From the NCBI RefSeq assembly GCF_029168945.1, contig NC_083601.1, positions 72,033,595 through 72,097,594 on the forward strand: DNA of 64,000 nucleotides, in the 5' to 3' direction. The DNA comes from Cannabis sativa (lineage: Eukaryota > Streptophyta > Magnoliopsida > Rosales > Cannabaceae). Shown here piece by piece: positions 56,900 to 64,000 of this stretch. How positions within the stretch are numbered: position 1 is the stretch's first letter; every line of letters begins with the position of its first letter. Position numbers and translations under genes: made by a program. The notes under the pieces are model-generated. The model was given only the letters and a program-made list of their open reading frames with translations. It did no database searches and was not told where the DNA came from.

Positions 56900-58794
56900 T
56901 GTTGGGTTTTATGCCCTAAATAAAACTCATTTCAATATAATCAGATTTACTTATTAATATAGATCAGAAATAACATTTAATGTTGCATGGTTCACATGAT
57001 TTGTTTCATGATTATATGTACATAATGTATGAATTCATCTGAAACCCTTTTCACATACTTGATCCTGTTTATTGTGCTGTCAACACATTGGAAAGTAAAC
57101 ATGACTATGTGAATAAAGTTTCCTAGATTTATCAGACACAGGGTTTTACTGATATGATAATTTAGAACAGAGTTTACTTGCATTTGGAGAAGTGCTATGT
57201 TCTTTCCAGAGCATTGGTTAGAGTAAAGCTCAGATTGGATGCATGAAGTATGCATCGGATGGGACCGATATTGAACTTTGACTTAGATTTATTAAACTTA
57301 CCGTAATATCTATTCAAGTCAATATCGCCTAGTTGATCTTATATCAAATGATCTTAATCCTGTTATGATTAGGCTCAATCTCAAGAGGCTATTCGTGTTC
57401 TTTGATTTGTTAGTTAAGCCTACTTTTAGGTCAGGGTGATACGTACATTTTGGGAACACGGTAGTGCAATTTAGTGGGAGCGCTAACATAAACATGGAAT
57501 CTATAGCTTCTATCTGGCGAATAGTAAGTGAAGGATGATCTCCTTCGAGCTTGACCAAACAAAAATAAATGGTGGAGATCTCATTTCACATAAGCTGAAA
57601 TATCATTTATACGGGGTTAAGTGTTTTAAGGATTAAATACATTGTAAGGTGTAACGGTAATCTAATCACTTTACAGTGTAGATCATTCATATAGAGGTTC
57701 ATTGATCAAATAAGGATTATAACAATGGATAACTAATGATGTGTCTATATGGTGGAACATATAGAGCATTCTATATACTGAGAGTGCAATTCTAAGTTCT
57801 ATGCGTGGATTCAACGAAGAATTAATAAGTTAGTGAATTTTAGTAATAAATTCTTGATCTACTTATTGGAAGCTCGGTTATATAGACCCATGGTCCCCGC
57901 ACTAGTTGAGATAATATTGCTTGTAAAACTCATATAATTGGTTTTGATTAATCAATTATAATTCTCAATTTAGACTATGTCTACTTGTGAATTTTTCACT
58001 AAGTAAGGGCGAAATTGTAAAGAAAGAGTTTATAGGGGCATATTTGTTAATTATGATACTTTGTATGGTTCAATTAATAAATATGATAAATGACAATATT
58101 ATTTAATAATTATTTATAGTTATTAAATAGTTAGAATTGGCATTTAAATGGTTGAATTAGAAAATTGGCGTTTTTGAGAAAATCAGATGCAGAAAAGATA
58201 AAAGTGCAAAATTGCAAAAAGTGAGGTCCAAATCCACTATGCATGGCCGGCCACTTTTGTAGGGAATTTAAACTGATATTTTCATTATTTTAATGTCAAA
58301 TAATTCAAACCTAACCCTAGTGGAATGCTATAAATAGATAGTGAAGGCTTCAGGAAAATTACACTTAAATTTTCTATTTTTCCTTCAGAAGATAACCTGA
58401 GCCTTCTCTCTCCCTATCTGGCCGACCACTCCCTCTCTCTTTCTTCCCTCTTCAATTTCGAAATTCTTAGTGCGAGAATAGTGCCCACAAAGAGCAAGTG
58501 ATACCTCAACCATAGTGAGGAAGATCGTGAAGAAAGACTTTTAGCAAAAAGGAGTTTCAGCATCAAAGATTCAGAGAAAGAGATCCAGGTTCAGATATTG
58601 ATAATGCTCTGCTACAGAAAGGAATCAAGGGCTAGATATCTGAACGGAAGGAGTCATATTATTCCGCTGCACCCAATGTAAGGTTCCCTAAACTTTATAT
58701 GTGTTTATTTAATCGTTTTAGAAAGTTCATATTTAGGGTGTTAATCAACATACTTGTGAGTAGATCTAAGATCCTGGTAAAATAATTTCCAACA
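56900..58794 (+). repeat. 3' LTR of element E
   Basis: 1,895 bp, TGTTGGG to CCAACA, paired with 48710-50580 and followed by TTGTAC. Confidence 0.94.
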
Positions 58795-58900
58795 TTGTAC
58801 ACCAGTTGAGGTAATGAGCTAAAATGTTGAAAATCTAATATAAAACGTAGACTAGATGAAGTGAAAATGTTCGTTACGTAGTTGCTTAAATTGCATTATA

Positions 58901-60773
58901 TAGGGGTGTTCATAAAATAAGCAATCCAATTCAATTCGCACAATCTAATCTAATTCAATCTACAAATTGCAGAGTGCGGATTGGATTAGAAACTTCAAAA
59001 TCTACACTTGTGCGGATCGGATGTTGATTGACATGTAAAAGTAACTGACCCCAATCTAATATACACACATTTATATAAATTTTAAATAAATTATATGTAT
59101 AACTAATATTTTATGTAAAAAAAAATTGTAATTAAAAAATCTAACACATAATCTTTATATATTAAAAGTGTCTATCAAACGTCAATTCTTGGTTTAACGA
59201 TTATTTTTGGTTTATCTGTTTATTTTAACAGAATATACCATTCTTTAACAGAATATCCATAATTAAATTTATATTCTTTTATAAATTATTCTAATAAAAA
59301 AAATGTAAAAATTATAGATATTTGAACTGAAAAGATAAAAATTTTTATTCAATTTAGCTACTGCCTAAAAACCTGAAAAGTAGTTAAGTATTATATAGCT
59401 ACATCCTTTTTGAATTTTTGAAGAGTTTTCATCGGTCTAGCCTAGCAACAAGAAAACGACGTCAGCGAATGACCGCTTCAAACATCCATGGCAGTCTCAA
59501 GGTAAATTGATCCTCATTTTCGCATGTCTCTCAATCCTCTTCTCTCCTATAATATTGATTCTTTTGGTGTTGATCTGTTTGTTACTGCCCTTAAGTCAGA
59601 GAAGAAGCTAATGTTTCTTTGAAAAAGCTAAAAGGGATGCTCTTTGAAGATGTAAAATATTTCAAAAAGCTAAAGGAAATTTTCCATGTAAGTTTCCTAC
59701 TTGTTGGGTTATGTTTCTTAAATCAAGGTTGTCACGTTCAATCAAAAGTTGGACACCTGTTTGAAGAAACTCTTCACAGTCTCATCAATTGACTGTAATT
59801 GCCCTCCGGTAAGAAAAAAAATGATTGTTAGGTGACATTGAGAACACCTAATTTTTTCGTGGTTGAAGAAAGTAGTTTTTGAGAATGTTTATAATCAAAC
59901 AAGTGTCTAATTTGTAGGTGGAAATTATCCCTTTTATCATTGCTGGTGATCCTGATCTTGAGACCATGGGAAAAGCTTTGAAGGTTCTTGATTAGTGTGG
60001 ATCTGATATATTTGAATTGGGTGTCCCTTACTCTGATCCTTTGTACAATGATGATCTTGTTATACATGTTGGTTAAATCTTGTCTTGTATAGTGTGTAGT
60101 ATCGTTAATTCTCCGTGATATGTTATATTGATATTGGTCTCATTATTAGTTCATTGTTTCTTTAATTTTCTTACTTATGTTTATGTTTCTTACTTATGCT
60201 TATTGTGGGAGGCCGTAATGTAATGTGGGTTCAAGGCCATTGTTTCTGGTTTACATACATTTGATGCTGAATGAATTAATGACAGTAGTTGACCATGGAA
60301 TGAAGAAAATCTAAAATAAAACTAAACTTACTTGCAAGACCGTAACATCCATCTAGTACAAATATATATTTCAAAACTTAATAGATCAAATGTATATTTT
60401 ATTTTTGCATTTAATTTTTTTTTACATATAATGTAAAAAAAAAATTAAACATTTCTTTGTACATACAATTATTTTTCTTCATTTGATTTGTTATTTTTCT
60501 TTTATTCATTTTATTCGTTGTTGAAGACATAAAACAATAATAATTTATTTTACTTTGTTGTTAGTTATATGAAAAAATATATTTTTTTAATAGATATTAA
60601 ATAATTTAATATTAAAAAGTAACTAATCTAAAATAATCGATCTAATATGTATTGAATTGAATTTTAGCTATTGTGTGGATTGAATTAGATCTAAAATATG
60701 AAATCTGCACTTAGTGCGATTCGAATACACTATGAGCAAAATAATGTAGATTAAATTGGATGAAGACCGCCAA
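58901..60773. mobile_element. hAT-like non-autonomous element carrying a gene fragment
   Basis: The left end TAGGGGTGTTCATAA and right end TTGGATGAAGACCGCCAA are imperfect inverted repeats (about 11 of 14). Both are joined to subterminal stretches of GGATTGGATTAG and GTGCGGAT type, a pattern common in plant hAT-type MITEs. The interior (about 59100-60620) is unrelated to those ends and holds the tryptophan synthase fragment. No clear 8-bp target duplication was found, and no transposase. It could instead be two damaged MITE copies flanking a gene relic. Confidence 0.5.
59918..60076 (+). pseudogene. Tryptophan synthase alpha-chain exon fragment
   Basis: The frame from 59918 reads VEIIPFIIAGDPDL, then [22 protein letters not shown], then diverges to a stop at 60074-60076. 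This is the conserved front of the TIM barrel of TrpA, which splits indole-3-glycerol phosphate to indole in the last steps of tryptophan synthesis. The residues matching catalytic Glu (in FELG) and Asp (in YSDPL) are present. An in-frame TAG at 59993-59995 replaces the usual serine of LDSCGSD. TTTGTAG just before 59918 looks like an intron 3' splice site, so it derives from genomic DNA rather than a processed transcript. The rest of the barrel is absent. A possible first-exon start (ATGGCAGTCTCAAG then GTAAAT, near 59488) is uncertain. Confidence 0.82.
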
Positions 60774-60790
60774 AGTACATGCATTTCCTC

Positions 60791-60822
60791 AAATTGGGAT
60801 AATGAGCTAAAATATTTAACCC
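60791..60822. repeat. Right arm of inverted repeat with 48626-48660
   Basis: Inverted, this reads ATATTTTAGCTCATTATCCC with flanks, matching 48633-48660 at about 24 of 27 positions. A partial direct copy also lies at about 58806-58829. Taken out of element E, the arms would bound about 2.1 kb. Confidence 0.55.
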
Positions 60823-61421
60823 TTGAATAGTAAAAGCAAAAGAATTCACTACATGCATTCCTAATCTACGTAACATAAAGCAAAAGAATTCCAAGCAGTC
60901 TCCAACCCTTGAAAATGTAACCACAAAGACATAAACATGAACAAGATACTGTCAAATTATTACACTCAAAACCATATTCTTAAATATATTTTGGCAAAAC
61001 GCGCATCACTTCAAAACAAATAACAGCTTCAAAACCATTACTTTCATCTTCAAAATACTCAAATACAAGTACAAAATCGATATAAATAAATAAAAAATAA
61101 GATAATAAGAAAAATTATACAGCAGAACATTACAAGAACATACATATGCTCTTTTCTTTACAGCTTGATAGCTGTTACAGATCTCACTCAGAAAACTCAA
61201 CAGAAAAAAACGGTTGAAAAAGAAGAAAATCGTGCTAAAATTTCCCAAGGTTTATCAAACTCATAAGGTTGCCATAACGTATTAAAGAAAGAACAGAAGA
61301 CTAGAATCGCAACCACAGCCCAAATGATCAATGACAAGGAATAATATTAGAGAACAACAGTATACGCAATCGGCAACTGAAATAAGTATTAACTACCCTC
61401 CAGAGTGGGAAACAGGAGTAG
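60823..61421. other. Apparently low-copy sequence, possible 3' end of a minus-strand gene
   Basis: Not similar to any other part of the window and less AT-extreme than the leaders. On the minus strand the last codons before 61393 could read TPVSHSGG then TAG, cut by the gypsy LTR at 61422, with downstream sequence of UTR character. The open frame at 61006-61248 is not convincing. Confidence 0.3.
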
Positions 61422-62514
61422 TGTAAAGCCCGCTTAGTTAATTTGGAAATTAGCAGTTGTTTATGTTTAATTATGAAATTATTTATAGCTATTTAAATAA
61501 TTTATTATACTGTTATTTATGTTATTCAGTAGCTTGCCTATTTTGTAATTCCGGTGCCCGGTATTTTGGAACTCGGCGTTTGGCTCAGTAGAAATCACAA
61601 CTTAGTATGTTAGTAGTTTGGGGACGGGTTTTAGACATTGGGAATGTCGGGGATGGCCGGGAATTTAGAATGTCCCAAAAATACCCCTTTAGTATGATTT
61701 ATGTGATTTTATGGTGGAGGGGCAAAATGGTCTTTTTGCCCCATTAGTGTTTTGTCTTATGTGAATTTATTAAATGAAATAAATGTTTATTTTATGTATG
61801 TTATTTGGCTGAAAGAAATTAGTGTTTAAAGATTCCTTTTTATTCTTTTTTTTTCATTCAACTTAGAAAATAGAAAAAAATTGCAAAAAGGCTCTCTCTT
61901 TTCCTCTCTTCCTCTCTCGGCTGGTAGGGTGATTCTAGGGCTGGAATTTCTGAATTTTCAAGCTATTTCTCTTGCATTCTAAGTGTTCTTCATCCTTGGT
62001 AAAGTCTCTAAACTTTTCCTTTTATAATTTATGAAAATGTGTGAAAAAGTGATGATGCATGCTTGATTTTAATGTGATTCTTGCTGCTGTGAATTGAGGT
62101 TAGTTTCAGAGGTTTAAGTTTGTTAGATTAGGGTTATTTAAAGTTGTTTTGATGCATGATTATTAGGTTGAGCAAGCCATAACTTTTTATATGCAAATAT
62201 GTGATTTTTGAAGATAAAGTGTGTAATCTGTTCTGTGATGTTGCTGTTGTTTTTAATTGTTTCTCAGAGGCTTAGATAAGCTTGATTAAGTAGAATTAAG
62301 CTAGTGAAATGCATGTTTAGGTGTTTTTGCTCAAGTTTGAGTTTAGAACTCAAAGCTTGAGCTCCAATGGCATTTTTCATGTTTGAGGTTTCTGGGTTGT
62401 TTTGATGCCTTGGATATGTTCTAGGGAAGGTATAGAACATGTGTCTGTAAAGTTTGAGGTGATTTGGGGTTGAATTGTGCAAGTTATGAGAATTTGATGT
62501 TGCTGCCTGCGAGG

Positions 62515-62606
62515 AACCGGAATTCCGGTTGTGCATCCGGAATTCCGGATGAGGGTCCTGAATTTCCCAGAACCGGAATTCCGGTTGGGCAACCGGTCTA
62601 CCGGTT
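62515..62606. repeat. CCGG palindrome cluster in gypsy LTR 2
   Basis: Palindromes at 62515-62530, 62535-62550, 62571-62586 and 62591-62606, spaced as in LTR 1. The third is perfect here but carries one substitution in LTR 1. Confidence 0.85.
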
Positions 62607-62942
62607 GGGGAATTTTTCAGAACCCGTGTTTTCCTCGTTTTTATGTTTTTAGGGGTATTGCCATGCTTTTTATCGATAGGGAAACTTTTAGTTCCTAGTT
62701 TTAGTCCCCGGGAAGTGATTTAGCGTGTCACTTATAGCGTTGTGATTTTTATGGTTTAGGAGCCAGTAATCCGCCGCTCAGCTTCAGTTCCAGTCAGGTT
62801 GACCGGCACACCTGAATTCGGAATCCAGGTAAGATTAGTATAACAGTATGCATATGTAGATTACATGTTTAGCGTGCATGTAGGAAGCCTGCTAGATTAC
62901 ATTAGTTATGTATATAGGCTTCGAACCATCCAACCCTGTCAC

Positions 62943-63167
62943 GTCGGTACAGGCTGGAGTATGACCAGCAGCCGGAGTATGACCGGTTCGACCGATCAAG
63001 CTTACACTTGGTTGGTGGTTCCGTACTATTGACGTATCCCGTCGGTACAGGCTGGAGTATGACCAGCAGCCGGAGTATGACCGGTTCGACCGATCAGGAG
63101 GATATAGTAACACGTCGGTACAGCCGGAGTATGACCAAGCCGGAGTATGACCGGCTCGACCGATCAG
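62943..63167 (+). repeat. Three tandem units in gypsy LTR 2
   Basis: Same GTCGGTACAG...CGACCGATC units as in LTR 1, the last with an internal deletion. Followed by three GTTGGACAYGGCAGT motifs near 63220-63300. Confidence 0.88.
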
Positions 63168-63714
63168 TTGTTACGTGTCAATAGTACCGTCCCTATGAAC
63201 GTTCGTAACTCGCACCATGTTGGACATGGCAGTAGTGGCTCAGTACCATGTTGGACATGGCAGTAGCGGGACTCAGTATCGTGTTGGACACGGCAGTTAG
63301 AATTATGTATGATATTATTATGCTTTTCTTACTGAGTCTGTCGACTCACAGATCTACGTTTATGTGTAGGTAAAGGCAAGGCTAAAAGCTGATGGACCGT
63401 GAGCGAGCTTGTGAGGATTGTACATGTCGGGGCGGTTAGGCCTGGAGCGTACGATCATCGGGACAGCGAGGCTGATTTTTGTAACTGGTCGTTAGACGAC
63501 TTTTATTTTGTATATCAGTTAAACAGTTAAATCTTTTTGTAAATGATTTTATTATCGGGATCCCGAGTCTTTTGTAATATTATTTTATAAGTTTAATTAA
63601 AAAGCAAAATTTTAATTAATCACGTTTTTCCATAAACCTCGTTGACTAGCAACGAGCTGCACAATACGTTTAAAAATCACGTAATACGCCTAAGTTAGTT
63701 AGGGTGTTACACTT

Positions 63715-63726
63715 TGGTATCAGAGC
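63715..63726 (+). promoter_or_regulatory. Primer binding site of gypsy element 2
   Basis: TGGTATCAGAGC after a 3-base spacer. The leader to the gag ATG is about 265 bp, as in element 1. Confidence 0.9.
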
Positions 63727-63992
63727 CGCCAGGTTGTCTTCCGAAGATCGTCACGACATGTACAATCATCATCAGCAGTTAGCTCGGTTCACGGTTCAGT
63801 AAGCCTTTATTGCTTTAGTAGTTTATTTTGTTCAGTTATGAAAAAGAAAAGCCTGTTAGGAAGCATGTTAGTAGCCTGATAGTAGAATAGGCGCATGTTT
63901 CGTTTCTAATTTCCAAATTAAGCGGCTTTAGTAAGCTCTCGATGATCGTGACCTGAAGTGCCAACTCGGGATTTCGAGGCGGTTCAGACTAG

Positions 63993-64000
63993 ATGGACGC
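63993..64000 (+). CDS. Start of gag of gypsy element 2 (runs off the window)
   Basis: ATGGACGC matches the ATGGACGT start of gag in element 1 at 38315, at the same distance from the primer site. Only the first residues, MD, are inside the window, so whether this copy is intact cannot be judged. Confidence 0.6.

Larger units (their letters stand above)
48710..58794 (+). mobile_element. Copia element E, complete
   Basis: About 10,085 bp. TTGTAC occurs at 48705-48710 and again at 58795-58800. The first LTR base is C (or missing) instead of T, so the duplication is 5 or 6 bp depending on reading. Layout and internal sequence match C closely (leader, broken pol, no gag). Confidence 0.92.
61422..63711 (+). 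repeat. 5' LTR of Ty3/gypsy element 2
   Basis: 2,290 bp, TGTAAAGCCCGC to GGTGTTACA, same family as 35720-38033. It has the four palindromes (62515-62606, all intact) and three tandem units (62943-63000, 63041-63098, 63114-63167), the third shortened. Confidence 0.92.

Noticed and set aside
59828..60067. 79-codon minus-strand frame
   Set aside because: Antisense shadow of the tryptophan synthase alpha exon on the plus strand.

Overview
Eukaryotic nuclear DNA, almost certainly from a eudicot plant. The window is AT-rich intergenic sequence made almost entirely of nested retrotransposons. I found no intact cellular gene. The species cannot be named from what is visible.

The dominant repeat is one Ty1/copia family. 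Its LTRs are about 1.85-1.92 kb, begin TGTTGGGTTTTATGCCC and end CCAACA. They are followed by an initiator-Met-tRNA-type primer site, and the 3' LTR is preceded by the polypurine tract AAGTGGGAG. Termini and polypurine tract resemble the Angela/BARE lineage. Five copies are called A to E. A (4361-14485, + strand, TSD AAAAT) sits inside B (minus strand, 1-4360 and 14486-17807, running off the left edge). C (19821-29980, + strand, TSD GTTAT) sits inside the 3' LTR of D (minus strand, from 18525). E (48710-58794, + strand) has a 5-6 bp TSD TTGTA(C). All have a leader of about 3.5 kb and a broken, internally deleted pol. Only A keeps a recognisable gag, with one frameshift. They look like non-autonomous elements moved by proteins supplied in trans.

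Between and inside these lie other elements: a Ty3/gypsy RNase H fragment (17808-18524); a Mutator-like insertion in D (32055-33848); a truncated Ty3/gypsy chromovirus-type element with a 2.3 kb LTR and a broken gag-protease frame (35720-39826); an unclassified stretch (41637-42600); a collapsed minus-strand gypsy element with an RT fragment between LTR halves (42600-44397); a damaged D-type LTR (44398-46235); and a decayed LINE (46236-48390).

Right of E is the most gene-like sequence. A hAT-like element (58901-60773) carries an exon-like fragment of tryptophan synthase alpha with a premature stop. About 0.6 kb of apparently low-copy sequence follows, then a second copy of the 2.3 kb gypsy LTR (61422-63711), whose element runs off the right edge just as gag begins.

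The copia leaders hold several structures that recur in every copy: a GC-rich box closed by an 8-bp inverted repeat, a variable palindromic GC patch about 0.3 kb after the primer site, small hairpins, and a duplicated 20-nt motif. These are candidates for cis-acting RNA signals that would let pol-less copies be packaged and copied.
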